Positions 1 through 12,000 of a stretch of DNA of 64,000 bases are shown piece by piece. Position 1 is the first letter of the stretch, and every line of letters begins with the position of its first letter. The stretch comes from Micropterus salmoides. Taxonomy: Eukaryota; Chordata; Actinopteri; Centrarchiformes; Centrarchidae. The DNA lies in the NCBI RefSeq assembly GCF_014851395.1, contig NW_024041150.1:53058350-53122349 (forward strand). The letters are read 5' to 3'. The notes beneath the pieces are model-generated. The model did no database searches. It was given only the letters and a program-made list of their open reading frames with translations, and was not told the DNA's origin. A program made the translations under genes and the position numbers.

Positions 1-1312
1 CTGTGAGACGGACATGTGAGCTCCTATTGGGGCAGATTTGGTGTCACTCGAAAGGTCAGAGTTCAGCGGCTAATTTGAATACAAGCTATTGTAGTTGTTT
101 ACATTCAAATCATAGTTATAATGACATACGAGCCACGTCTGCCGGCAGATATGAAACGATGTGGCAGCCGTCCCTGGGGATTTACTGATGGAATAATGTG
201 TTGTGGACTAAATATTTTTACTGGATTGGATCATCTGGACCTTTGACAACATAACAAAACCATTTTTGTTGGATTATAATCGATCGGTGGATTAAGTTAC
301 TGTGAGGCTTCATAGGTGAGTCACGTCAATTTTGATTGCACTGGTTGGTCTGACAGAGGCGCTGATTGGACCCGCTGTGGTGATCCTATCTTGAAGTGTT
401 TTGCTTTGGTCGAATCACGAGGATTTTAGCTTTCAAATAGTGTGTCAGGAGTGTGAAGTTAACAGCAGCTGTGTGTATAACGAAAGTTGCTGCCAGGACC
501 TGACGCCCTGTGGACGGGCCGTTTGAATCTTAAGAGGTTAATTAAGGAACTGTTTTGGTGAAAGGTCAAGTTTAATTTTTGCTCTTGGACGGGTTTTTAG
601 AATGTAATTTCTCCAATTTGGTACAGTAAAATGTTTTGATATATGTACCAGTGATAGTAGAGGATACTAGTAAGGAGAAGCCACGACAATGTTGAACTAA
701 CTGCTGAGGAATTACGCTGGTGAAAGGTCAAATGTCATATAAATCATGTTCACAAAATAACAAAAGAAAAGGTACCTTTTTGTATTTGCATCAATAACAA
801 ATAATAATAAGTTATACTACTACTATCATTATTGTTATTAGTTCTATTATTATATTTATGTTTTATGTATTTGTGTTCAGATAATCACTAAGAGCATCAC
901 AAAAAACTGCGTATGTACCTTTCAGGACCTTCGCCTCACTCGCTTCGTCCTTACCATAATTACACTGCTTTAGGCGCAACAGAAATCAGACGGCGGCTGA
1001 CCTGACCACGGTTTTGCATTCGTCGGCTCACGTTACCGCAGTGCTCTGAGCTAGCAGGCTGCTCAGAGTTCCTGTGGCCACGTGGGAAAAAGGACGCAGG
1101 AGGCTCATCTCTCTTGTTCCTCGAGGACTCTGTCGACACTTCGCTCCAGCGGCTGACACGTCACAAAACCTGACAGAACTGCACCAGGCGCTCTTTTATT
1201 TTACTTCTCTGCTCATTCACTGAGTGAAACGACCATCTGGTTTTGGGTCTCTACGTACACGAGCCACGCTCCAGGCCTGCACCGCTGTTTGGAGTGGTTT
1301 GTGCTGCTGTGA
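1..1312. other. Non-coding stretch, no gene seen
   Basis: No reading frame here resembles a protein family I recognise. Phrases such as gtgaaaggtcaa recur (about 558 and 720), and there is an AT-rich low-complexity tract of att/aat triplets near 790-870. The piece may be old interspersed repeat or intergenic sequence. No RNA gene or promoter call is justified. Confidence 0.4.
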
Positions 1313-1446
1313 CAGTTTAAATCAGCGGCCAGATTAACTGGTGACAGTCCCAGATGTGTCGCAGGCTTCAGGATCCGCTGGCTGCAAACCAGGAAACACG
1401 TTCAGATAACTTTGTTTATCTCCGTAATGTATCGTCATGGAGATAA
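1313..1446 (+). repeat. Left arm of a 133-bp inverted repeat
   Basis: This segment is the near-perfect reverse complement of 3334-3466. Both arms carry gtgacagtcccagatgtgtc on one strand and end inward with the tail ggagataa. Differences are a few bases, such as ggctgc against gactgc. The arms enclose about 1.9 kb. Outside the arms the flanks do not match each other. It could be the terminal or subterminal repeat of a foldback DNA element, or a small inverted duplication. No transposase is visible between the arms. Confidence 0.75.
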
Positions 1447-3333
1447 CCTTTTGCTGACTAGACGATGTGGCTAGTGGTTTTACAAAGTTTGTAGCCATGC
1501 AGCATTTTCACTAGTCACATTTTTGCTGTTGGAAAATAATGTTTTATATGATGAAAGTTGACCATGGCGTGTTTAAATTGGCGTGCTAAAGTAAGATAAA
1601 CACATTGAAAGAGTAGCTTCTTATTGTATATTATATATAATATAGATGTCTATTTTAACAGAGTAGAAAAATGATCTGCATTAGAAACAAAGAGCAAAGA
1701 TGAAAAAATCCTCCAGTAAGGCAACAGGATTCAAACTTTCTGTAGGCCTGTATCAGTTTGGGCACTTTGGATTGATTGTTTTTGCTTCTGCGTTTCCTCC
1801 GAGCTCTGACTGGATTCATGTTTGTCATCATGAAGCTCTGGTCGCTCTGAGTAACTGGAGATACGTCCACCTGAAACCAGTACACAGGTCTTTATGTTCC
1901 AGATTATTCTCATACAAACGCATCTCCTGCTTTCCTACATGGCACGATTACTTTTATTAAAACAGAGAATTAACTCTGGAAAGGCAGCTGTGACGATATG
2001 ATGTGATATGAGGGCAGCCCTGCTGGCAGTAACACCGTGTCCCTAAATCACGACTGACCGCCGCGTTGATGCGCGTGTGATGACGGAGATCACACCTTCA
2101 GGTTAGAAGCAGGCGGGAGGCTGACGGTCTACAGCTCTCTGTGACAGGTTCAACTTTTATATTGTCGTTTGACAAAAGTCTGGATGTCATATTTGGCGCT
2201 GCAGGAGAGAGAGAGACGCGCCTGTGGTCTGGATTCTCCTGCTATTAAAAAAGATGGCTGTATCACGGCTGCCGCTGGTTAAGTTGATAATTAACAGCAG
2301 GCTGAAACAGCCCTCGGTCCGACAGCCAGTCCGCTAGTTTCAGCTCCGCAGCGTCTTCTTGTTGACCGTGTTGTCGGTCAGCAGCGCGCAGGACAAAGGC
2401 TTCATTGGACAAACACTATGTGCAGGTAGTACTCATGGGAGTTGTAGTGTCGTAGTGTCACATTGCAATTCGTTTGTTATTTCAGATGCTTTTTGAAAAG
2501 ACTACAAATTTTCAACACGCCACAGTGGCTCGTGGGAGCGACTGTGTTACCCGCCACGGCTGAAATCCAGCCGCATTTGGCGTGTTGGCGGGTGTTAAAG
2601 TCAAGCCCTGGGCTGAGTTTCAAAGTGTCAGTCAATACAATCAGTGACTGATCTTTATTGTTGTCTCTCCTTTAGTCCCAGGAACAGGTCTCCAGCTCTC
2701 TGCGTAACACGACCCAGAGCCTGCACTGATATCAACCCTGTTCACATGTGGAAAGTGGGTTTTGTGTTGTTCCACCACAGCTGCTGTGTTTTCTGTGTGA
2801 AGGATTTGATTTTGGTCTAAATGGTGACAGGTAGGAAATCCAGCCAGTCGTTCTGAAAGACGTTGTCTGGCTACAGTAACACGCTTCACTCACATTGTGT
2901 TTGTAATCTGTGTTCAAGCTGCTCTCACACCAGCTGGGACCGCACACATCGTACAGCCTGCACCATTCTCAGCTGATAAGAGTTTCTGCCCCCCTGCTGC
3001 CAACTTACAGATAGCGGAATATAAAGGTGATGATGGTACGAAGCTGTATCACAGGTTAATCTGGGCGCTCTGCACAGCTGACAGCGTCTCCACTCTGCGC
3101 TCCATCTGAGCGTCAAACACCTCAGCCTGTTTCCCTTATGTAAGGAAGAACACATGTGAACAGACCGTGGCACAAATCAGACAGACGACATCAACATTTG
3201 GACGGTTTACTGACGTTTTGAACTCCATGATGGCGCTCAAAGTCCTCGCTGTGAACTAATCTGCAGGTGGGAGAGGTCCCTGTGAATCATCCAGCAGCTA
3301 ACGATGTAGCCTGCAAACTACATCCAGAAGCAT
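1447..3333. other. Spacer between inverted arms, no recognised gene
   Basis: The spacer has moderate GC with CpG-containing patches (about 2040-2100 and 2230-2440) and only short reading frames. A 27-codon ATG frame at 2254-2337 is basic and could be an upstream exon or chance. I see no transposase motifs. It may be the cargo of a foldback element or ordinary intergenic DNA, and the sequence does not decide between them. Confidence 0.35.
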
Positions 3334-3466
3334 TTATCTCCATGACGATACATTACGGAGATAAACAAAGTTATCTGAACGTGTTTCCTGGTTTGCAGTC
3401 AGCGGATCCTGAAGCCTGCGACACATCTGGGACTGTCACCAGTTAATTCAGCCGCCAGTTAAACTG
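3334..3466 (-). repeat. Right arm of the 133-bp inverted repeat
   Basis: Reverse complement of 1313-1446 with only scattered mismatches. Homology stops abruptly at both arm ends, as expected for an element boundary or duplication breakpoint. No flanking target-site duplication was obvious by eye. Confidence 0.75.
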
Positions 3467-4730
3467 CCACACCGGCTGTATGTGTGTGAGTGTTACAGTG
3501 TGGGCCCACTGATATTTGTCACACTTGAAGTGTATTTGTGGTGAACTGTGGGATTCTTTAGAGGCGCTCCCATCAGGAGTTTTTGGGCCGACTGCTGAGA
3601 GCAGTATGGACTGATACCGATCACCGATCACTGGGTCTGTTTGAAGCCTTTTATTTATCATGCAGCTTTGTACTGTATATTTATTTAATTAGTCCTAAAA
3701 ATCCACTCCCTCTGTCTCAGAGACTTCAACCACAGCAGCCTTTGCCTGCTTACTGCCAACATCTTATAGCTTAACAAATACAGCTTTCCTGTGGAAGAAA
3801 CTACAAAAACAGAACAAACAGCATCTTTATAAATTTACTTCAACTATAAAAACTGCAACAAAAAAGGCTGCAGCCAAAATATTGAGGAGCTGAAGGAGCT
3901 CAGGCCTCCTGAGTCGATGATAACTGTGAAAATAAGGGACATTTAAATAAGTGAATATTACTGATAGTTACTGTATTCATCCTAATTTCAGATAGTTCAG
4001 CACTAGTATAGGCCTGGTATTAATTCACTGGGGTGTTTTCATCTATTAAATCCTGGTGCAAGAAGCACAGTCTACATTAGTCTCTGATTTATTGATGGTC
4101 ACTAACTTGTCAATAATCCCAACCATTCATGCAGAACAACTTGAGGCTGCTGTTAGTTGGAGTCTTTACCGGCACATCGTCAGTCGTTTGGACGCTTCAC
4201 ACGTAGGGTCTCTATATTTAGAACAGACTGCATGAGCAGCTTTTTATTTGCTTTCATAAAGGTTAAAGATACGGGAGATTTACGGGGAAACATTTAACGG
4301 GAGGACAGCGGGTGAGAACAGAAATGTGCGACATGAGAGGAGCAGAGAGAGGAGTGATGTGAGGCTACATCCACACTACTACGGTTTTTAAACAGTCGTG
4401 CAGCTACAGGTTCATTCTGTTGTCGTCCTTGTGCGACAGATCTGCTCACCAATCAGAGCGGGCACAGGGCGTGAACATTTTACAGCAACAAATGAAACCA
4501 GCGGAAAAGGTGTTAATGAAGCGACACAGGCTGTGCGAGAAGGGTCCAGCTAACACTTTACAATTTGAGAATAAGAAGGTTTCAACGTTTCGACATTGGT
4601 TAAGTACAGGTAATTACAGGTGTTCACAGTATATGTTGCTTGCTGACAGGGGCTTCATATAACGTTCTGTTAAGAACTCACATACCTGCGTACCTAAACT
4701 TTTGTCCCTATTTTTGTCTTTTTTTATTCT
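3467..4730. other. Non-coding stretch before LINE copy 1
   Basis: Only short frames without recognisable domains are present. An 80-codon frame at 4420-4662 has no family resemblance and no ATG (it starts at a CTG-type codon). The stretch carries no repeat I can name. Confidence 0.35.
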
Positions 4731-4739
4731 ATTTTCTCA

Positions 4740-5548
4740 ATGTCTTTTCTGAAATCCACGTTATCCTTTGTTTCACTTAATGCTAGGGGGTTACGAGATT
4801 CTATGAAAAGGAAATCCACTTTCTTGTTTTGTAAAAATGAAAAAGCACAGTGCGATCTTCTTCAAGAAACTCACTCTAACAACACAGATGAAAAGTTCTG
4901 GTCAAATCAGTGGGGAGACAAAATAGTCTTTAGCCACGGCACAAATAGGTCAGCAGGTGTCGCCATGCTCTCAAATAATTTTCCTGGGAAGGTGGTAACT
5001 ACCAAGAAGGACTCTTATGGTCACTGGATAATTTGTGTGGTTGAAGTCGATGATCACTTTCTGATATTGGGAAATATAAATGGGTATAATAACAATAACC
5101 AAAACAAAAATTTACTTTCGGAAATGACAATTGCTATTAAAGATCTAGGCCAAACTGAAAATTTCATATTTGGAGGAGACTTTAATATCAGGGGCACCAT
5201 TACAACCCTATTTTAATTGACTTTTGTAATATGTTTCAACTAAGAGATGTACGGCGCACGCTTAACCCTGATAGCCAAACCTTTACTTGGTTCAAAGCAG
5301 ATGGTTCAGTTAAATCTAGATTAGATCTCTGGCTTCTGTCTGATACTGGGTCTAACTTGGAGACCAAGTCCACAATCTCCACTGCACCTTTAACAGATCA
5401 CTGCTTGATTAAACTTATTCTTACTCCTACAAATGCAAGTCAAAGGAATAAAAGGTATTGGAAGTTCAATTCGAGCCTTCTTAAATATGAACCATTCTGT
5501 CAAGAAATTATTTCAGTAATCAGTGATATTAATAAGACTGCATCTTAA
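4740..5548 (+). pseudogene. LINE copy 1 endonuclease domain (APE-like), broken
   Basis: In intact elements the apurinic-like endonuclease nicks target DNA to prime reverse transcription. Frame 4740-5216 starts at an ATG and carries the N-terminal catalytic Asn region (SLNARGL), the Glu of QETHS and the GGDFN Asp/Asn motif. It ends at a stop at 5214-5216. The C-terminal part continues in another frame at 5231-5548 with a TDH motif where SDH is usual. The frame break just after GGDFN means no functional enzyme can be made. Confidence 0.8.
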
Positions 5549-5679
5549 CAAATTACAGGGAGAAATGGGAATTCTTAAAATACAAAGCACAAACAGCAAA
5601 AAATTAAGCAGAGCGAGTAAAAAAAGGGAAATGGAAATTGTAAAGTAACCTATGTTAACTGTAGATGACAAACAAAAAC

Positions 5680-7124
5680 TGATCCTTCTGCAGTCTTCAC
5701 TTCATTTACATTAATAAGGCCAAAGGAGCATATATCAGGTCGAGAGCGAAGTGGATAGAGGAGGGTGAAAGGAGTTCTGCCTATTTCTGTAGATTGGAGA
5801 GAAAGAGACAAGAACGAAATACTATAAAAACTCTGTTCATTGATAACCAAGAATGTACGGATCCTAATAAGATCTCTAAGGAAATCTTTCAGTTTTACAG
5901 TAAATTGTACTCTTCCTCTTATTCATGTACAGCTGCTGATGCTTTCTTCGAGCTCACTAAAGAACGGATCCCTAAAGTGGACGAGTGTTTTAAAGATGTA
6001 TGTGATGCTGGAATCAGAATGGACGAAGTTGAAAATGCCTTGAAATGTTTATCCTTAGACAAGTCTCCAGGTTCAGATGGTCTAACAAGTAACTTCTACA
6101 GACACTTCTGGGAACATCTGAAAGACCTCTGTTTCAACATGTTAAAGAAGTTTCTGAAACTCTAAGTCTACCAACTACAATGAAGCAAGGAATCATCACC
6201 CTCATACCCAAACCTGGTAAAGACCCCAAGCTAACTGACAATCTTGGGCCCATAACCTTACTTAACAATGACTATAAAATCTTAACTCATGTCTACGCAA
6301 ACAGACTAAAAACTGGTATCACTCAAATCATTTCAGACACACAATCGGGGTTCAATTCACAATAACATACGACTTGTACTTGACTTACTGGATTACAATC
6401 ACTTAATCGACGATGATGGTTTGATCCTTTTTCTTGACTTTTTCAAAGTGTTTGATATGATTGAACACCAATTTATGTTTCGCACCCTAGAACAATTTGG
6501 TTTTGGTGAAAAATTTCAAAATATAGTGAAATTACTGTATAAAGACACTAATAGTACTGTGTTGTTAGCACAAGGTGTATCTCCAAGGTTTTCTATTGAC
6601 AAAGGCATTAAACAAGGCTGCCCCATCTCCCCTCTGCTCTTCATCGCTGCAGCACAAATGCTTTCCATTCTGGTTAAACATTCAGATTTTGAAAAATTAA
6701 CAGTGCTAGACAAACAACTAACTATCAGCCAACTGGCTGATGACACGACTATATTTATGAAAGACAGTGACCAAAGTCCTAAGGTTCTTCACACAGTTCA
6801 TTTCTTCTCGAAAGCATCTGGCTTAAAATTAAACCTTAATAAATGTGAGATTTTTCCAATTCACAATTCCACCCTTACATCAGTTCATAATATCCCTGTA
6901 AAATCAGCTGTTAAATACAGAGGGGTACACATTACTAAGGATAAGAACTCGCTTGATAATCTTAATATTTGGAATAATCTGGATAAATGCAAACCATATT
7001 TAAACTCCTGGTCTCAAAGAGGCAGAATTTTCTTCCAGACATTTCTCGATTCATCTACCCAGCCTACTCCTTATCGCCTTATAAAAATGCAATAAAAGCT
7101 ATTTTCAATTATATCTGGTAGAGA
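5680..7124 (+). pseudogene. LINE copy 1 reverse transcriptase, multiply broken
   Basis: This is an RNA-dependent DNA polymerase relic. The parts lie in frames 5794-6165 (LSLDKSPGSDGLTSNFY, the entry to the fingers), 6180-6365 (LIPKPGKDP through ITLLNNDYKI) and 6421-7095 (motif A FLDFF-VFD, motif B GIKQGCPISPLLF, motif C LADD). The typical Tx1/L1 continuation AIKAIFNYIW can still be read in a shifted frame at about 7086-7122. Stops near 6163 and 6363 and a frameshift after 7020 disable it. Confidence 0.85.
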
Positions 7125-7128
7125 TATA

Positions 7129-7323
7129 GATGCTCTATGGAAAGCAGCAAAAAACCACCCCGTCATGCGTGATAACAAGCTCCGCTTTGTTGAAGATCTC
7201 CCTCAACCTGTCAAGGAGGCCAGACTGAAGATATGGCCATTGGTGAGTAAGGAACGCAGTGAAGGAAAATCTGCTTACTTTGTTGGAGCACGGGCCTTTG
7301 TCGATGGGAAGGAAATCTCTTGA
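7129..7323 (+). pseudogene. LINE ORF1 C-terminal fragment
   Basis: One open frame reads DALWKAAKNHPVMRDNKL, then LRFVEDLPQPVKEARLKIW and an AYFVGARAFVDGKEI ending before the TGA at 7321-7323. This is the C-terminal domain of L1-type ORF1 RNA-binding protein (the transposase_22-like family in fish annotations). The 5' part of ORF1 is absent. The fragment shows that copy 2 originally had ORF1 upstream of ORF2. Confidence 0.7.
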
Positions 7324-7689
7324 AGAATTGAACTGACTGTGTTCCGAAATCCCTGGATTAATGAACATGAGACGACCTCTCAGACCCTCATGGTTTGTTT
7401 TCTTTTGGATAAAACATAGATTTATTTTTTGATATATGACCCAAGTGAATTTCTAGGCTCATGGCTCTTTTTACTACGTTGCTCTGAAGCCTGGTCCTTA
7501 GTTTTGATTATTGAAGAACGTTTATGATGTAACTCAATATATTCCTTGAAAAATCATACTTAACTACTGACCAACAATTTAAAAGACATTTTTGTCTTTG
7601 GTAAATAAGTTGGGACACAACAAATATGGTCCTAAGTTTCCACCATGTAACACTATTTTTATTTTAATTGGTGCTCAGTATAACATTGT

Positions 7690-8330
7690 TTGTTTGCTTG
7701 TTCCCTAATACTTCACAAGCCTTTTATTCTTGGAAATTTCATCGTCTATAGTTTCTTTAAACGCCGGGGGTTAAGAAATATAACTAAACGTAAAGCTTTA
7801 TTTTTTGTTTTTTCAGGAATCTCACTCAAACTCAAAGGACGAGAATTTTTGGAGAAGGATTTATGTTTTTCTCACTGCTCGGAAAGATCGGCTGGTGTCT
7901 TAACGTTGAAGCACAAATATAATGGGGACATTTGACTCACAGATACAGATCCAAAAGGTCATTTTATCTGCCAAGTGGTTGGTTACAATAAGATTGTTCT
8001 AATCATTTTCAACATCTATGGGTACAATTCTAATTTAGAAAATATCCAATTATTTGTTAAAATAGAAAATAGACTAAAGCATTGGCTAACAAAATTTCCA
8101 AACTCTCACATTTTACTTGGAGGAGACTTTAATGTTACTCTAAATTCTGAGGTTGACAGATGGCCTCCTACAAAAGATAACAATAGAAAAGCTTATTTTA
8201 AGCTTTTTATGGACAGGTATGATTTAACTGATGGATGGAGAGCTAAATTCCCAGATGAATTTCATTTACCTGGAGTAACAAAGACGACACTAGACTTTCT
8301 CGAATAGACTTCTGGTTAGTATCAAAAAGT
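7690..8330 (+). pseudogene. LINE copy 2 endonuclease, broken
   Basis: Frame 7690-7935 keeps the remnants of the N-terminal catalytic region (RRGLRNITKRKALFF, CFSHCSERSAGV). Frame 7975-8307 keeps LLGGDFNVTLNSEVDRW, the Asp/Asn motif. A shifted frame just after 8307 carries the FSDH motif (about 8376-8387). Stops and shifts separate these parts, so this is a relic. Confidence 0.75.
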
Positions 8331-8468
8331 ATTAAAGAGCAGGATATCTCAGTTAACATTCTTCCCTGTCCCTTCAGTGATCATAAAGCAGTACTCTTCT
8401 CTATTAAATTATTTTCAGATAATGCTTATAAAGCCAATCACTGGAAACTAAGTAATTCTCTTCTTAAA

Positions 8469-9934
8469 GTGGTTTTTTTAACAAAGCTGGAAAATTTGTT
8501 TAGTGTTAATTGGGAGTTATTTAAATATGAATCAGCAAAATACCTAAGGAAGCTTGGTAATCTTGCTAAAATGAGAAAATTAGAGGAACAAAGAGTTATC
8601 ACGGGCATTTCCATAATGTCTCAAATATCACCAGACGTCTTAACAGAGGAGGAGAAAGTAGAAATGATTAATCTACAAGAGAGCCTGGATAAAATATATA
8701 AAAAGCAGGCAGAAGGAGCTTTTATAAGGTCTCGGAAACAGTGGTTAGAAGAAGGGGAGCAAAATTCTTCATACTTCTTCAAACTGGAAAAGTATCATGC
8801 AAAGATGATTAATCCATTAATGAATTAAAAGTTGGCAACTCTGTAAGTGATGATCAGCATTTAATATCTAATTTTTGTTCCTCCTTTTATAAAAAATGAT
8901 ATAACTCGGATTATTCTGACGATGATGCTTCAATGTTCATCAATTCTCTACATAATACCCCTAAACTCGACAACTCAGAGAGGGATTTTTGTGACCTCCC
9001 CTTATCCCTGGCAGTCAGTCAATGTTTAGAACTGCTAAAACACAACAAGTCCAGATTTTATAAATTGTTTTCCCAGCAGATGGCGCCCTTCTTACTGCAG
9101 GTGTTTAATGAAAGTATAAAAGCCAAAACCTTCCCATGGAGTCTGACTCAAGGTTTGATTACTTTACTCCCTAAACACACAAGGACTTACTTTATATCGA
9201 TAATTGGCGTCCAGTTAGCTTATTGAATAATGATTACAAAATTTTGGCCTTGATCTTTGCTAGAAGAATAAAAAAAGTATTAGATTCCATAATTGATGAA
9301 ACACAATCAGGCATTTCTCCAACAACATTAGATTAGTCTTAGATTTAGTTGACTATTCACATTTAATTTCAGACGACAGCTTTTTGTTTTTCTTAGACTT
9401 TTTCAAGGCTTTTGATACTGTCGAACATAATTTCTTTATCATTCACTCAAGAAGTTTGGCTTTGGGGATTTCTTTTGTGATGCAGTCAGGACTCTGTATA
9501 GTAATGCAAATGGTTCAATTAAACTTAAAAATGGGTCCTCACCCAGATTTGAAATCAGACGTGGAATTCGACAGGGATGCCCTATTTCTCCCCATCTTTT
9601 TTTACTTGCAGCCCAACTTTTATGTGAACACATTAAAAATAGTAATTTGCAGGGCATTTCCATAGCTGAAAAAACAGTCATTATTAGTCAGCTGGCAGAT
9701 GACACAACACTGTTTTTAAAAGACAGCTCCCAGGTTCCTCTTGCTATTGACATAATAGAAGTCTTCAGTAAAGCCTCCGGTCTCCGATTAAACCTTAAAA
9801 AATGTGAATTACTGACTCTTAAAGATTGTAATGTTGAGTTAAATGCTAATATTCCTGTGAAAAGCTCTATTACTTACTTAGGTATTGTAATTGATAAAAA
9901 TGAACTAAATGAATTCATTTTAAGCGGTATTTAA
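8469..9934 (+). pseudogene. LINE copy 2 reverse transcriptase, broken
   Basis: Frame 8469-8828 is the linker with SRKQWLEEGEQNSSYFFKL, the conserved block before the fingers. A degraded fingers region follows (8933-9226). Motif A reads FFLDFFKAFDTVEH (about 9389). Motif B is in a shifted frame near 9555-9610. Motif C is QLADDTTLFLKDS (about 9690). Residues SKASGLRLNLKKCE follow, as in active L1/Tx1 proteins. At least four frame changes disable it. Confidence 0.8.
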
Positions 9935-10219
9935 ATTGCCCAACCAGTATGTGGAATTTTATTCCCCATTATGTCTTTTCTTCAGTTGGTGGTCTCCAGT
10001 TCTTGTTGGTATGCACTTACAATAATGAAAAAATCCTCTGAAACGTTCTTCGTTTCACAAACAAATGCTTCTGGCTCAGTCCCTAATTTACAAGCCCAAC
10101 TTCACTCCCCATAGGTTTTATATCTGGAACAACAGATATATTTTGTATAAAAACAAATCTATTTTTTTCAACAGTGGTATGACATAATATTTTACATGTA
10201 AATCAATTATTTAACCAAC

Positions 10220-10802
10220 GTGGTCAACTTTATAACTACATTGAATTTATTCATCACCATGGTATCCCTGTTTCACCAAAGGACTTCTCCATCGTCTTCC
10301 ATGCGATACCTTCAGCTGTCATCTCACTTTTCAAAGGTTTTAATTTTGAAAAGTGTTGGTGGATGTGAAAGAAACAACTGTTGGGAATATCTGTTTTTCA
10401 CTGCAACCTAAAAGTAAGAATATGGCCATTCGTCAACTTTTTCAACAGGACATTAGGAGTACACCCGCTGCTGTATCTTATTGGTCTTCATTTGTTGGGA
10501 AAGAGTTTGGCTTTTGCCACAAAGTCACAGAGATCTCATTCAAAATGCTTCACAGATTTTATCCCACTAACGGTTACCTGCAAAAACTGAAAAAGGACTT
10601 GACATCAGCTGTACTTTCTGTGGAGAACTCAATGAAACACTGGTGCATTTATTTTGGTCTTGCCCACATACCAAGAAACTTTGGAGTTTCTCAATTTATT
10701 GTTGTCCATATTTACCCTCAATTTGCATTGCGGTGGGAAGATGTAATGTTCAGTAAACATGACAAAAAATTATATTCAGAATATTATTATTATTTTAACT
10801 AA
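10220..10802 (+). pseudogene. LINE copy 2 ORF2 C-terminus with zinc knuckle
   Basis: The trace SFKMLHRFYPTNGYLQKLK marks the conserved C-terminal region. In a neighbouring frame at about 10600-10670 a CTFCGELNETLVHLFWSC segment gives the C-x2-C-x8-H-x4-C spacing of the L1 C-terminal knuckle. A one-base shift near 10600 separates the two, so the protein is broken. It is followed by the 3' UTR and the poly(A) at 11100. Confidence 0.65.
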
Positions 10803-11113
10803 ATTTTATTTGAACAAGTCGAAATTCTTAAAAAAGAAACCCAGCTTTTGGAGCTTGCTGCTAACATTAAGCACTATGTTCTTTCAATATGTGAGTGTAA
10901 AAACAAAAAGCTGTTAAATCATATGACCTCTGTAAGCTTTACAAGATATTTATTAAAATTTTTTTTTTGCTTTTGTTAAAATTATACTTTCCTTTCCATA
11001 ACCCTTGACTCCTTGGCCTATTTGTGATATGTCCATAGACTTTACCGATGTACAGAAGATGTTGTTTTCCTGCTGTATATCCTAATTTTGAATAAAGTTT
11101 TGAAAAAAAAAAG

Positions 11114-12000
11114 AGTTGTTAAATAAAAAAAGCCGTTAAAAAAAGAGGTGTCAAGGTCAACATAGTAATCAGTGTACGTTATGTGATAATATTTACTATA
11201 CTATACTTATATATTATAATATATATTTATACTATAATTCCTGCAAATACTTATTTATAATAGTCTAATGATAATAATAAGGCAATGTTTCAATTCATAC
11301 CACTGTTGTATATTTTATTTCTTCCAAGGGATTTTAAGTTTCACAAGCCAAGAATATTCTGTAATGTACATCACGAGCCAGATGTGTCTCGATTTAGGTT
11401 CAAACTTAACATTACTGAGAATTTCTTGACAGATAACAGCGGTACGAACATTATCAGCTGTTGCTGGACAGTCTGCTGTGTGGCTGCAGTGGTCTGTGTG
11501 ACTGAGCCTGGGGGAGCTAACCGGAGCTAGCTAGCTATTCCTGACAGTATATTCCTCTTACCCCAGCCAGGGTGTGTCTAAAGTTTTGATTATGCAGGTC
11601 GACCGGTTAACCTACAGATAGGGTTAACCTCCATTGTGTTGCTGTGCAGCCTCCGGTAACGTTACTGCAGCTATATAACACCCGTCCACACTTGCGGAGC
11701 TTCTCAAGTCCGAAAACGTTTGAACACATTTTCGATTCGCTGCCAATTTTCGTAAAACTGCGGATCATCGAAATCTACACAGTTGATTTCTTGCCTAAAA
11801 ACTTCTCAGAAGAGTATTTAAAGCTCTGTTGTTGGCCTCTAAAGAATAAAACGGTTTGCATTAGGATCTATCATGTACGTAAGCCGAGATGAACGTCATC
11901 ACGTTTTGTGCGCAGTGTCTTCTGGGACAAACCACATTTGGAAGTTCAACTTCCGTCACGGCCTGCAGGCTGCAGCTGGATGTACTTGGGCTGTGCTGCA
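11114..12000. other. AT-rich then CpG-bearing non-coding stretch up to gap 1
   Basis: AT-rich sequence (11160-11290) gives way to mixed sequence. The last 120 bases before the gap contain CpGs, cttctgggac and acttccgtcacgg, which resemble ETS and CRE-type promoter words. No transcript can be followed because the gap begins at 12001. Promoter function is only a possibility. Confidence 0.25.

Larger units (their letters stand above)
4731..7124 (+). mobile_element. L1/Tx1-type LINE, copy 1, ORF2 relic (plus strand)
   Basis: This is a non-LTR retrotransposon ORF2 that reads endonuclease and then reverse transcriptase on the plus strand but is broken into several frames. Endonuclease hallmarks are SLNARGL, the QETHS block and FGGDFN. 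Reverse-transcriptase hallmarks are PITLLNNDYKI, FLDFF-VFD, GIKQGCPISPLLF and QLADDTTIF. The order and wording match fish L1/Tx1-clade elements. It ends abruptly near 7124, where the protein trace should continue but instead an ORF1-type sequence begins. The 3' end is therefore missing or was replaced by copy 2. It is inactive. Confidence 0.85.
7129..11113 (+). mobile_element. L1/Tx1-type LINE, copy 2, 5'-truncated with poly(A) tail
   Basis: This is a second, divergent element of the same clade. It starts inside ORF1 (7129-7323), continues through endonuclease, reverse transcriptase and a C-terminal zinc-knuckle region, and ends with gaataaagtttt followed by an A-run at about 11100-11113. Truncation within ORF1 at its 5' end and a 3' poly(A) are typical of target-primed reverse transcription. 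It abuts copy 1 with no spacer, so it may have inserted into copy 1. All frames are degraded. Confidence 0.85.

Noticed and set aside
2254..2337. 27-codon ATG frame (MAVSRLPLVKLIIN...) resembling a mitochondrial-type leader
   Set aside because: No splice donor in a convincing phase, no recognised family, and it ends in a stop after 27 codons. Chance is as likely.
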